A DNA stretch of 64,000 nucleotides, taken from contig CADAIP010000006.1 of NCBI GenBank assembly GCA_902787975.1, forward strand, positions 95,300-159,299, given 5' to 3'. The notes beneath the pieces are model-generated. The model had not been told where the DNA came from, did not search any database, and saw only the letters and a list, made by a program, of their open reading frames with translations. Source of the DNA: Oscillospiraceae bacterium (lineage in GTDB: Bacteria; Bacillota; Clostridia; Saccharofermentanales; Saccharofermentanaceae). The position numbers and the translations under genes were made by a program. Shown here one piece after another: positions 8,243 through 17,167 of the stretch (positions are counted from its first letter, which is position 1; each line of letters begins with the position of its first letter).

Positions 8243-9658
8243 ATGTACGATCCTAAATCATTAAAAGCAGAAGAATTCATCGACAACGAAGAGATACTGG
8301 AATCTCTTAAGTATGCAGACGAGAACAAGAGCAACGTCGAAGTCATCGACGCAATCCTCGAGAAAGCCAAGGAGCGCAAGGGCCTTTCTCACCGTGACGC
8401 ATCCGTTTTGCTCGCATGCGACATCCCCGAAAAGAACGAGGAGATCTATGCACTTGCAGAGCAGATCAAGAAGGATTTCTACGGCAACAGAATCGTTCTT
8501 TTCGCACCCTTGTATCTTTCCAACTACTGTATCAACGGATGCACATACTGCCCTTATCACGGAAAGAACAAGACCATTCCGAGAGTTAAGCTCACACAGG
8601 AGCAGATCAAGGCTGAGGTTATCGCATTGCAGGACATGGGTCACAAGAGACTTGCGATCGAAGCAGGTGAGGACCCGGTAAACAATCCTATCGAATACAT
8701 CCTCGAGAGCATCAAGACGATCTACTCAATCAAGCATAAGAACGGCGCCATCAGACGAGTAAACGTTAACATCGCAGCTACTACAGTAGAGAACTACAGA
8801 AAGCTTCACGAAGCAGGAATCGGAACATACATCCTCTTCCAGGAAACATATCACAAAGAGTCTTATGAGGTTCTTCATCCGACAGGACCCAAGCACGATT
8901 ACGCTTACCACACAGAGGCTATGGACAGAGCGATGGAAGGCGGCATCGATGACGTCGGACTCGGCGTTCTCTTCGGACTCGATAAGTACCGTTATGAATT
9001 CGCTGGACTTCTCATGCATGCAGAGCACCTTGAGGCAGTTCACGGCGTAGGTCCCCACACGATCTCAGTTCCCCGTCTTTGCCCCGCTGACGATATCGAC
9101 GTAAACGATTTCTCCAATGCGATTGACGATGATATTTTCGCAAAGATCGTAGCATGCATAAGGATCGCAGTTCCTTACACCGGCATGATCGTTTCCACAC
9201 GTGAATCACAGAAGTCCAGAGAGCGTGTTCTCCACCTCGGTATCTCACAGATCTCCGGCGGCTCCAGAACATCCGTCGGCGGTTACACACACGAGGAAAG
9301 AGTCGACGAGACAGCACAGTTCGACGTATCCGACACGCGTACTCTTGACCAGGTAATGAAGTGGCTCATCGACATGGATTACGTTCCTTCATTCTGCACC
9401 GCATGCTACCGCGAAGGCAGGACCGGCGACAGATTCATGGCCCTTTGCAAAGCAAAGCAGATCCAGAACTGCTGTCTGCCTAACGCCCTCATGACACTTA
9501 AGGAATATCTCGTTGACTACGCATCTCCCGAGACACGCGAAGTCGGCGAAAAGCTCATTGAGAAGAACATTCCTGACGTTACAAACGAGAAGGCAAGAGC
9601 AGTGCTCAGAGACAGACTCGTTAAGATCGAGAACGGTGAGCGTGACTTCAGATTCTGA
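8243..9658 (+). CDS. hydG: [FeFe]-hydrogenase maturase / tyrosine lyase HydG
   Basis: A 471-residue radical-SAM tyrosine lyase that makes the CO and CN ligands and an Fe-cysteine synthon for the H-cluster. The SAM cluster is CINGCTYC (residues 96-103, CX3CX2C), and the C-terminal auxiliary cluster ligands are CTACYREG...NCC (CX2CX22C). Length matches the family. The ribosome site is AAAGAGG before the ATG at 8243. It lies between hydE and hydF in the order E-G-F; the 142-base gap to hydF holds a large inverted repeat. Confidence 0.96.
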   Translation: MYDPKSLKAEEFIDNEEILESLKYADENKSNVEVIDAILEKAKERKGLSHRDASVLLACDIPEKNEEIYALAEQIKKDFYGNRIVLFAPLYLSNYCINGCTYCPYHGKNKTIPRVKLTQEQIKAEVIALQDMGHKRLAIEAGEDPVNNPIEYILESIKTIYSIKHKNGAIRRVNVNIAATTVENYRKLHEAGIGTYILFQETYHKESYEVLHPTGPKHDYAYHTEAMDRAMEGGIDDVGLGVLFGLDKYRYEFAGLLMHAEHLEAVHGVGPHTISVPRLCPADDIDVNDFSNAIDDDIFAKIVACIRIAVPYTGMIVSTRESQKSRERVLHLGISQISGGSRTSVGGYTHEERVDETAQFDVSDTRTLDQVMKWLIDMDYVPSFCTACYREGRTGDRFMALCKAKQIQNCCLPNALMTLKEYLVDYASPETREVGEKLIEKNIPDVTNEKARAVLRDRLVKIENGERDFRF

Positions 9659-9659
9659 T

Positions 9660-9736
9660 GTTCTGATATTTTTGCGCTCGCTAAGGTCCTCCGTGCTTCG
9701 CTTGTGCGGAATCGCTCGCACAATAAATATCAGAAC
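9660..9736. repeat. 77-bp inverted-repeat element between hydG and hydF
   Basis: Perfect 12-bp terminal inverted repeats (GTTCTGATATTT at 9660-9671 and AAATATCAGAAC at 9725-9736) bracket a GC-richer core that itself contains partly paired words (TTGCGCTCGCT near the left, ATCGCTCGCACAA near the right, and TCCGTGC/GTGCGGA in the middle). It starts two bases after the hydG stop. It could be a MITE-like palindromic element or a structured RNA that tunes hydF expression; there is no T run, so it is not a simple terminator. Confidence 0.6.
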
Positions 9737-9800
9737 AACGGAAGATCAAACACTGGAAGCAGATAAAAACTCTTTTTAGGTTTCAAACTTGAGGTAGAAA

Positions 9801-10943
9801 ATGGAACGCACACACATCGCTTTTTTCGGACGCAGAAATGCAGGCAAATCGAGCCTTGTAAACAGGTTTACTTCACAGGAACTGTCGATCGTATCTGATG
9901 TTGCAGGTACGACGACCGACCCTGTCAGAAAGACCATGGAGCTTCTTCCGCTGGGACCTGTCGTAATCATTGACACGCCCGGAATCGACGACGAAGGACA
10001 GCTCGGTTCACAAAGGATCGAGAGGAGTCTTCGTGTGATCGACGAGACTGACATTGCCATTCTCGTTGTAGATGCAAGTGCGGGCTTGGGAGATGACGAG
10101 AAGAGCCTGATCGATGCTTTTACCAAGCGCAAGATTCCTTATCTTGTCGTGTTCAACAAGAGCGATCTAGACGTCACCATTCCGGATGTTGAGAATTCAA
10201 TGTCCGTTAGCGCCCTTAAAGGCGAAGGCATTGAGGAGCTCAAGGAAAGAGTTGCAGTCATCATCCGTGAACGCAAAACGCGTCCCCTTGTATCCGATCT
10301 CGTTGATGAAGGCGACCTTGTAGTGCTCGTCGTTCCCATCGACAAATCAGCGCCGAAGGACAGACTCATCCTTCCGCAGCAGATGGTAATAAGAGATCTT
10401 CTTGGCAAGGGCGCGATCCCTGTAGTCGTTAAGGATACAGAGCTTGCAATAGCTCTCGAAAAGGTCGGCAAGGTAAGAATGGTCATTACCGACAGCCAGG
10501 CTTTCGGCAAGGTGTCGAAGATCGTACCTCCCGAGATCCCTCTTACATCTTTTTCTATCCTGATGGCAAGATTCAAAGGCATTCTCGACCAGTCAATAGA
10601 AGGCGCGAACATGCTTGATAAACTTGAGAGCGGAGCCAAGATCCTCATCAGCGAAGGCTGTACCCATCACCGCCAGTGCGAAGACATCGGAACAGTAAAG
10701 CTCCCCGGCTGGGTCAGGGAATATACAGGCAAGGATTTTGAGTTTTCGTTTACTTCAGGACTCGAGTTCCCCAAAGACCTGTCGGGCTTTGATCTCATAA
10801 TCCACTGCGGAGCATGCATGCTCGGCGAGACCGAAGTAGCGAGCCGTTACCGCAAAGCTTCTGAGCAAGGTGTGCCCATGACAAATTACGGTATAGCCAT
10901 AGGTAAGATGAAGGGAATACTTGCAAGGGTTATCGATTTCTGA
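9801..10943 (+). CDS. hydF: [FeFe]-hydrogenase maturation GTPase HydF
   Basis: A 380-residue protein with an N-terminal GTPase domain: P-loop GRRNAGKSS (residues 10-18), TTTDP, DTPGID (58-63) and NKSD (119-122). After a dimerisation domain comes the cluster-binding domain with CTH (287-289) and HCGAC (Cys336, Cys339), the CxH-X46-CxxC pattern of HydF. HydF is the scaffold on which the 2Fe subcluster is assembled before transfer to the hydrogenase. It lies downstream of hydG after a 142-base spacer and ends at a good terminator. Confidence 0.96.
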   Translation: MERTHIAFFGRRNAGKSSLVNRFTSQELSIVSDVAGTTTDPVRKTMELLPLGPVVIIDTPGIDDEGQLGSQRIERSLRVIDETDIAILVVDASAGLGDDEKSLIDAFTKRKIPYLVVFNKSDLDVTIPDVENSMSVSALKGEGIEELKERVAVIIRERKTRPLVSDLVDEGDLVVLVVPIDKSAPKDRLILPQQMVIRDLLGKGAIPVVVKDTELAIALEKVGKVRMVITDSQAFGKVSKIVPPEIPLTSFSILMARFKGILDQSIEGANMLDKLESGAKILISEGCTHHRQCEDIGTVKLPGWVREYTGKDFEFSFTSGLEFPKDLSGFDLIIHCGACMLGETEVASRYRKASEQGVPMTNYGIAIGKMKGILARVIDF

Positions 10944-10956
10944 ATATGAATTTGCT

Positions 10957-10986
10957 AAAGGGATGCTATTAACGGCATCCCTTTTT
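10957..10986 (+). terminator. Rho-independent terminator after hydF
   Basis: AAAGGGATGC and GCATCCCTTT form a 10-bp stem around an 8-base loop, followed by TTTT. It lies 13 bases after the hydF stop and closes the hydrogenase-maturation operon. Confidence 0.9.
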
Positions 10987-11000
10987 CGCCATGTTGCAAC

Positions 11001-11263
11001 TTTACGTACCTAAAAACGAAAATGTTCGTTTAGGTACGTAATTTTCTTGGTTTTGACACCTGACAAGTGTTCCATTTACGTACCTGAAAAGGGAAAATGC
11101 AAATTAGGTACGTAAATTTCTCTTTGAAAACGTCAGATGACTGGCTAATTTACGTACCTAAAACAGAAAAAGACTTTTTAGGTACGTAATTCTCGAAAAT
11201 TAGTCTTATGAATTTAGGAATTTTACGTACCTAATTGAAGAAAATGTTTTTCAGGTACGTAAA
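11001..11263. repeat. array of four regularly spaced 42-bp inverted repeats (array A)
   Basis: Four units, each TTTACGTACCT, 20 bases, then AGGTACGTAA(A/T), start at 11001, 11075, 11149 and 11222 (steps 74, 74, 73). The 11-bp arms are almost invariant, while both the 20-base interiors and the 31-32-base gaps differ in sequence. All four interiors keep an A run at positions 9-11 (mostly read GAAAATG). The array fills the space between the hydF terminator and the end of the convergent membrane-protein gene. Arms could form strong hairpins in RNA or DNA, or be paired protein-binding sites. No coding potential seen. Confidence 0.85.
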
Positions 11264-11319
11264 CATTGAAGTGCTTTACTTACTGAAATTCGAAAAACTG
11301 ATTTCAGTAAATAATTAAC

Positions 11320-12033
11320 TTATCTCGATAGTTTTATAGCAGCCAAGTGTGCTACTTCATGAACTGTATATTCGATGATAAGTATTGCTGTAATAAGGGC
11401 AAGCAGTCCCAAAAGGTAAAACTTTTCGCCGGTAAAGCTAAGCAGCCATTTCAGTGGCGTATCAGAAGGCGGGTAAGACAGGAACATGTAGTTCTGGCCT
11501 GTCCTGCTGTTAAAAAGGTATATCGGAGGAACCGTGATAAGAAGGAAAAGATATGAGTACCAGAAATGTCTGAAAGTTACATATATCTTTCCGCGGAAGA
11601 GGAAGACTAAGGATATAAAAACGGTCAGAGAATGAGTAAAGAAGCAGAGCAGTGGCAGATAAGACCAGAAAGGTCTGTAGGTCCAGTCCGGGAAAATAAG
11701 TGCAGCAACGGATCCGGGCATGATCAGCACCAGGGATATCTCGGCAAAGAACGACTGGATCTTTCCACGCGATAAAACAGCGATCAGGTTAACGAATAAT
11801 CCGAGATTGCAAAGGTGAAGCGGCAAGAAACCAATGATGTCGCCTCCTTCTCTTATGAGCAGGATGTCCTGGACCACTTCACCTGCAAGTGCTGCTATGG
11901 ACAGGAGGATTACTGCGATGGAAACTTTCTGTTTTGACAGATTCCGCATGAACAGAAGCCCTGCAGTAATTGCAACAGCGATAAAAATGAGCATTCCGAT
12001 GTGCTCGGGACAGAAGTGCCTGAATGAGTCCAT
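11320..12033 (-). CDS. YwaF/TMEM164-like integral membrane protein
   Basis: A 237-residue protein with about seven membrane segments. It has the hallmark features of the YwaF family (TIGR02206; related to eukaryotic TMEM164): an N-terminal HIGMLIFIAVAI segment, FLPLHLCNLGLFVNLIAVL in the third helix (the LHLC motif), PGSVAALIFPDW, and a conserved C-terminal NYMFLSYPP segment. TMEM164 is linked to acyltransferase activity in animals; the bacterial role is not known. The invariant Cys of LHLC is present. Monocistronic, convergent with hydF. Confidence 0.82.
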   Translation of the reverse strand: MDSFRHFCPEHIGMLIFIAVAITAGLLFMRNLSKQKVSIAVILLSIAALAGEVVQDILLIREGGDIIGFLPLHLCNLGLFVNLIAVLSRGKIQSFFAEISLVLIMPGSVAALIFPDWTYRPFWSYLPLLCFFTHSLTVFISLVFLFRGKIYVTFRHFWYSYLFLLITVPPIYLFNSRTGQNYMFLSYPPSDTPLKWLLSFTGEKFYLLGLLALITAILIIEYTVHEVAHLAAIKLSR

Positions 12034-12254
12034 CTGTAAAACCGCTTTCAGTATTGATTGATTTCATTGTATCACTTAGCTTTTGTGCAATAAAAAGGGG
12101 CGTGCAAAAAAGAGTAATTCCAATAGCCGATACTACAACATTATTCCCATATGCCTGTCGCTTTTTGGTCAATCGTTTTCATCAGTTAACATGTTCAAAG
12201 TGATATTTTTACTGTGGGTTTTATACCCGGGATAATAACGTTGAGGTAAAAACA

Positions 12255-13196
12255 ATGAAGAAAACGATACTTACAAAGGTTGTTTCAGCAGTTCTCTGTG
12301 CTTCCATGGCTGTATCATTTGCATCCTGCGCGACAAGCAGCCCTAAAGATACTGACGACGTGGAAGAGACAACTCTTTTATCAAAACCTGAAAATGAGGG
12401 AACTACTGAGACCTCAGAGGGGACTTCTGAGACCACAGCTGAGACTACGGAGACAGAGGCTGCAACTGAAGTTACAACAGAAGCTACAACCGAGGCAACG
12501 ACTGAGGCTACAACAACGGCGACTACGGCTCCAAAGGTCAATCCTTATGAGAGATTCATTGAAGATTACATAAACGCGATCAAAAATCAGTCGGACACCT
12601 GGTATTATGGACCTGATTACGATGGTGATACCGTCATTCCTCCGGAAGGTACGGTCGGACTTCTTCTCGTTCCGGAACGCGAATCTGTCAGCTATACGCT
12701 CATTGACCTCGATAAGGACGGAACAGATGAACTCATTTTCGGCAGTACATGTGAGTTTAGTAACGGAGAGAAATTTGTGAATGTTACCGGTGTTGTTGTC
12801 CTGACCGGTGAGGATGAGTACAAGATCGTTGCGGCCGGGTGGGATAGAAGCACTCTCACTTATGCCGGCGGAGTCATGTTCGTTAACTCCGGATCAGGCG
12901 GAGCAGCCCTTCATGTCGACACGATTTATCAATATAACAGTGTTACAAAGTCGATGGATACGGTATGTGAGCTCATTACCGAGTATCTTGAGGAAGATTC
13001 TAAAGGAATTCCGATTCCGAGCTATTCATTGTTCGAAGGCGACAATTTTCACTATGACGGATCGGCTTATGAGAGCGCAGATGCCACCTGCCACGACGAT
13101 GAAGCTCTGAACAGATATAATCAGATGCTGGATGCTGCCAACCAGAACATAAAAGACATTTCCGTGATCGAGTGGACCAAAGTCCCGATAAACTAA
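12255..13196 (+). CDS. lipoprotein with Thr/Glu-rich linker and Asp-rich calcium-like loop
   Basis: A 313-residue protein with a lipoprotein signal (lipid Cys at about residue 25, AVSFASC), then an about 60-residue linker of repeated TTEAT/ETTET units (about residues 35-92), a low-complexity wall-spanning stalk. The exported domain contains DLDKDGTDELIFG, an Asp-rich loop of the EF-hand or FG-GAP/VCBS type that probably binds calcium. The same loop recurs in the lipoprotein at 61075. Function unknown; probably a surface protein. Followed by a clear terminator. Confidence 0.78.
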   Translation: MKKTILTKVVSAVLCASMAVSFASCATSSPKDTDDVEETTLLSKPENEGTTETSEGTSETTAETTETEAATEVTTEATTEATTEATTTATTAPKVNPYERFIEDYINAIKNQSDTWYYGPDYDGDTVIPPEGTVGLLLVPERESVSYTLIDLDKDGTDELIFGSTCEFSNGEKFVNVTGVVVLTGEDEYKIVAAGWDRSTLTYAGGVMFVNSGSGGAALHVDTIYQYNSVTKSMDTVCELITEYLEEDSKGIPIPSYSLFEGDNFHYDGSAYESADATCHDDEALNRYNQMLDAANQNIKDISVIEWTKVPIN

Positions 13197-13215
13197 GGAT
13201 TAAACAAAACCTATC

Positions 13216-13252
13216 GAAGCCCTTGGATTATTCCGATTCAAGGGCTTTTTTA
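13216..13252 (+). terminator. Rho-independent terminator
   Basis: AAGCCCTTG and CAAGGGCTT form a stem around a 13-base loop followed by a run of T, 20 bases after the preceding lipoprotein stop. Confidence 0.9.
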
Positions 13253-13375
13253 TTGCAGTTTGCGCGAAAAATCCTTCTGCAAAAGCAAATTTCCATTTTA
13301 TTCATCAAAACAGATTGAAAAGTGATTTTATTCATATAATAATTATATAGAAATTAAATTGTTTTGAGGAACATG

Positions 13376-15928
13376 ATGAAGACCAACAGAAGGACGCTAT
13401 TTCTCACACTTGGCGCAACATTTGTTTTAATAGCATTGCTTGTTACTTATACGTCCAGCCTGGTGTATATATCGTCTTATACATATATCAATGAGCTTGG
13501 TAATGACAAGACTTCAGCCGTTGCATCTGATCTTGAGAATTATCTTGAGAACGCAAGCTCGGTCCTCTGGATTACTGCCGATACAGTTGACCACATGGTT
13601 GCCAATGGTGCCACCAAAGAAGAAATCGTCGAATACATCACCCGTGAGTCCACAAATGCTGCAGACCAGTTCGATGACAGCTATACGGGATATTACGGTG
13701 TTATTAACGGCGAATACGTAGACGGTGTCGGCTGGGTACCTCCGGATAATTACGATGTCACAGAAAGAGACTGGTATAAGGATGCTATTGCCGCAGACGG
13801 CCAGACGCTGGTCGTATCTCCGTATGTCGATTCGCAGACGGGTGATGTCATTCTCTCGGTATGCAAGGCTCTTTCAGATAATAAGAGCGTTCTGGGCATG
13901 GATCTCATGCTTTCAGATGTTCAGGAAAGAGTTGAAGATATAACGATCAACGGCAACGGATATGCGTTTATCGTTGATTACGAAGGTACTGTCATTGCCC
14001 ACTGTGACAGCAAAGAAAAGGGTAAGAACTACTACGAAGATCCTGACAAGGATGAGATCTTCGACCAGATCATGAGTTCCAATAAGGATAATTTCGTCAT
14101 GGAGCTGGACGGCAAAAAGTGCACCGTCTTTGTCGATGATATCCTTTCACAGTGGCACATTGCGATCGTAGTCGAGAACAGCGCGCTCTATAAAGATACG
14201 AGAAATGTCCTTATCGTAAGTTTGCTCATCGGAGTCGTTGCTTTCTCGTTGATTGCCGGTTTCTACATCATCGGTTACAACTATGAACGCAGGGTCAATA
14301 AGCGTATGGAAGAAGTTAATGCGCTTGAGCAGAAGAGAGAATACGAGGCTAAGATCCTCATGCTCGAGAAGGCTGCCGCTGACAGTGCTAACAAAGCGAA
14401 AAGTGATTTCCTTGCAGATATGTCACACGAGATCAGAACGCCTATCAATGCCGTTCTTGGTATGAATGAAATGATCTTAAGAGAGTCAAAAGATGACCAG
14501 ATCCTCGAGTATTCATCCAACATCAAGAGCGCGGGCAATACGCTGTTATCGATCATAAATAACATTCTTGATTTCTCTAAGATCGAAGACGGCAAGATGT
14601 CTCTGGTGCCCGTTGAATTCGACTTTGCAGAACTCATTAGCAGTCTTGTTAATTCGATAAGTGAACGTGCACGTTCCAAGAAACTCGGCTTCCTTGTTGA
14701 TATCGATGAATCAGTTCCTTCGAAGCTTTATGGTGATGATGTAAGGATCAGTCAGGTAATAATGAACCTCCTTACAAATGCCGTTAAATATACGGAGACC
14801 GGCAGCGTTACGCTTATGGTCCGTAACATCGGAATCAATGAGGGTAATGTCAAGCTCAGCTTCGATGTAATCGATACAGGTATCGGAATCAAGGAAGAAG
14901 ATCTGGGCAAGCTCTTTGAGTCTTTCGAGAGAATCGAAGAAAAGCGCAACCGTCATATCGAAGGAACGGGTCTTGGTATTTCAATCGTCACCAAGCTCCT
15001 TGCGATGATGGACAGTAAGTTGGATGTTGAGAGTAAATACGGTGTCGGTTCGGTATTCGGTTTTGAGCTGGAACTCCGCGTAATCGATGAAACACCTATC
15101 GGCAAATACGAGGAGAAGAGAAAGGCCGGTCAGTACAACCGTGACGATTCCGAACGTCTCTATGCGCCCGGTGCAAAGGTTATCGTTACTGACGATAACG
15201 CAATGAATCTCAAGGTTGCTGTCAACTTCCTGAAGATCTTCGGTATTGATCCTGTCACAAGTTCTTCCGGTATGGAAACCATTGAGCTTATGAAAAATGA
15301 TAGGTACGACATTCTTTTCCTTGACCACATGATGCCTGTTCTGGACGGTTTTGAGACACTTAAAGCATTGAAGGACGAAGACATTCTTAATGATACAAAG
15401 GTTATCGCCCTGACTGCAAATGCCGTTGTAGGAGCAGAAGAAATGTATCTTAATGCAGGTTTTGACGGCTATCTTTCAAAGCCTGTTACGATAGATAATT
15501 TCGAGAAGGCACTCAGGAATTATCTGCCGCCTTATCTTATCTCGGATGCGAAAAGAGTTACTGAAAAGCAGGAAGATGCTCACTCTCTGGATAAGATGCG
15601 TGCTCTCGGACTTAACGTTGACGCAGCTCTCGGATATGCCGGCGGCGAGGAAGACTTCTATCTGGAACTTCTTACCGACTATGCAAACAGCGCAGATGAG
15701 AAGTGCGAATCACTCGATTCTTTCCTTGCAAATAACGACCTTAATAACTATGAGATCCTTATTCATTCTCTTAAGAGTACATCCAGGATGGTCGGTGCCG
15801 ACGATCTGTCTGATATGGCCAGGGACCTTCAGGATGCTGCAGGCAAAGAGGAGATTGAATATGTAAAGGATCATCATGCAATATTTGTCAGGGACTTTAA
15901 GGCTTTGTCAGAGAAGATCCTGGACTGA
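13376..15928 (+). CDS. hybrid sensor histidine kinase (Cache-HisKA-HATPase-REC-Hpt)
   Basis: GAGGA lies 5 bases before the ATG at 13376 (MKTNRRTLF), so I prefer it to the upstream TTG. About 850 residues: a membrane helix near the N-terminus; an extracellular dCache-type sensor (to about residue 275, with DVTERDWYKDAI typical of Cache); a second helix (about 280-300); a coiled coil; HisKA with the phospho-His in MSHEIRTPINAVLG; HATPase with the N box (NLLTNAVKY) and G boxes (DTGIGI, GTGLGI); a receiver domain (DDNAMN, phospho-Asp in LFLDHMMP, SKP); and a C-terminal Hpt domain with His in IHSLKS. A full internal phosphorelay; no partner response regulator is adjacent. Ligand unknown. Confidence 0.93.
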   Translation: MKTNRRTLFLTLGATFVLIALLVTYTSSLVYISSYTYINELGNDKTSAVASDLENYLENASSVLWITADTVDHMVANGATKEEIVEYITRESTNAADQFDDSYTGYYGVINGEYVDGVGWVPPDNYDVTERDWYKDAIAADGQTLVVSPYVDSQTGDVILSVCKALSDNKSVLGMDLMLSDVQERVEDITINGNGYAFIVDYEGTVIAHCDSKEKGKNYYEDPDKDEIFDQIMSSNKDNFVMELDGKKCTVFVDDILSQWHIAIVVENSALYKDTRNVLIVSLLIGVVAFSLIAGFYIIGYNYERRVNKRMEEVNALEQKREYEAKILMLEKAAADSANKAKSDFLADMSHEIRTPINAVLGMNEMILRESKDDQILEYSSNIKSAGNTLLSIINNILDFSKIEDGKMSLVPVEFDFAELISSLVNSISERARSKKLGFLVDIDESVPSKLYGDDVRISQVIMNLLTNAVKYTETGSVTLMVRNIGINEGNVKLSFDVIDTGIGIKEEDLGKLFESFERIEEKRNRHIEGTGLGISIVTKLLAMMDSKLDVESKYGVGSVFGFELELRVIDETPIGKYEEKRKAGQYNRDDSERLYAPGAKVIVTDDNAMNLKVAVNFLKIFGIDPVTSSSGMETIELMKNDRYDILFLDHMMPVLDGFETLKALKDEDILNDTKVIALTANAVVGAEEMYLNAGFDGYLSKPVTIDNFEKALRNYLPPYLISDAKRVTEKQEDAHSLDKMRALGLNVDAALGYAGGEEDFYLELLTDYANSADEKCESLDSFLANNDLNNYEILIHSLKSTSRMVGADDLSDMARDLQDAAGKEEIEYVKDHHAIFVRDFKALSEKILD

Positions 15929-15960
15929 TCTTGCTGATTCAATAATGAACTGATTTATGC

Positions 15961-15996
15961 GGGGTGTCTCAAGCAGATGAGACACCCTGTTTTATT
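15961..15996 (+). terminator. Rho-independent terminator (GGGTGTCTCA family)
   Basis: GGGTGTCTCA and TGAGACACCC form a 10-bp stem with a 6-base loop, followed by a T-rich tail. The same stem sequence recurs as the terminator at 25559 and, with small changes, at 27082 and 28929. Confidence 0.88.
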
Positions 15997-16109
15997 TGGT
16001 TGAGTCATTCTCAACTGCACGTTGTTTGAAAAAGAACCCGATTAGCAATACGATATCATCAAGATGCATGCACGACTAAAACATTACGACAACAGAAGGA
16101 GATATAAAG

Positions 16110-17159
16110 ATGGGAAAGACAATAGGAAATAACATTAAATCTTTCAGAAAGAACAAGGGTTTTACTCAGGAAGAATTAGCAGACCTGTTAAGCGTTACAC
16201 CACAGGCGGTAAGCAAGTGGGAATCAGAGAACAGCCTTCCTGATGTATCGATGCTGATCCCCCTTGCGCAAGTCCTCGGAGTAAGTACTGATGCTCTTCT
16301 GGGATACGATTCGCTGTCAGAGAATGAAGCGGTTATAGCACGTGTCAGAGAGACTGTCGCAGGCATGGACAGCAGTGATGAAGGCAGGGCTCAAAGAGCA
16401 CTACGCATAAGCGAATACCTCTCGACTGAGACAGCACTTAATCCCGGATGCTTCGAGATAATCAAGGACTTCGCAGAAGAGACGGCAAACCTTAGTATGT
16501 ACGCTGATCCGGTCCTTGAAGGCGCATTCCCTGATGACATGGACCGCATCGAAAAACTCTATAAAGATGCCATCCGCAAAGGAGCATATCTTATCGGTCA
16601 CTGCACTGATAAAGTGCTTATCGACCAGACGCATTATGCACTTGCATGGATCTACATTCACGAGAAAGATTTTGATAACGCGAGAGCGCACCTCAATGTT
16701 CTGTCTGATATTTCTACTAACAGGATCAAGGAAAAGCTCAGCATGGAGCTGACATTTTTCGAGAGCGGATTCGGAAAGATGAAGGAAGACATTGAAGCAA
16801 ATTCGATCGTGTTGTTCGACCTCGTTGCCAGCATGCTCAACACTTACGGCGAGAACTACGGATGGTGGGGAGAAAAGGAAGAGGCACTAGAGATGTGCGA
16901 GTGGTGCGAGAGAATTGTGGATGCGTTCGAATCAAGAAAAGGTGCAGTTGATATGAATCATTATATGAGAGTAAAAAGAAGCCTTGCCTTCTTCAAGATG
17001 GTGGCAGTCAAGAGAGCCGGTGACGACGAAGGAGCCGAAAAGCTTTATGGGGATTATGCAAAAGAAGTTGCGGCATCGGATCTGACTGACGAGCAGAAGC
17101 AGGTGATGATGGATCTCATGAATAATGACATCGCGCACTATGGAAAGTATTCACAGTGA
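16110..17159 (+). CDS. XRE-family regulator with helical-repeat C-terminal domain
   Basis: A 349-residue protein with a clear N-terminal XRE/Cro helix-turn-helix (about residues 6-62: NIKSFRKNKGFTQEELADLL, VTPQAVSKWESENSLPDVSML). The rest is all-helical and resembles TPR-like repeats (for example TDKVLIDQTHYALAWIYIHEKDFDNARAHL). XRE-TPR regulators often respond to peptides or metabolic stress, but the ligand and target are not visible here. AGGAGA is at the right distance from the ATG. No obvious operon partner. Confidence 0.85.
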   Translation: MGKTIGNNIKSFRKNKGFTQEELADLLSVTPQAVSKWESENSLPDVSMLIPLAQVLGVSTDALLGYDSLSENEAVIARVRETVAGMDSSDEGRAQRALRISEYLSTETALNPGCFEIIKDFAEETANLSMYADPVLEGAFPDDMDRIEKLYKDAIRKGAYLIGHCTDKVLIDQTHYALAWIYIHEKDFDNARAHLNVLSDISTNRIKEKLSMELTFFESGFGKMKEDIEANSIVLFDLVASMLNTYGENYGWWGEKEEALEMCEWCERIVDAFESRKGAVDMNHYMRVKRSLAFFKMVAVKRAGDDEGAEKLYGDYAKEVAASDLTDEQKQVMMDLMNNDIAHYGKYSQ

Positions 17160-17167
17160 AAAGGAAA

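Noticed and set aside
11001..11263. CRISPR array (units of about 42 bases with 31-32 base gaps)
   Set aside because: The dimensions look CRISPR-like, but the inner 20 bases of each 'repeat' vary, the arms are a complete inverted repeat, there are only four units and no cas genes are near.
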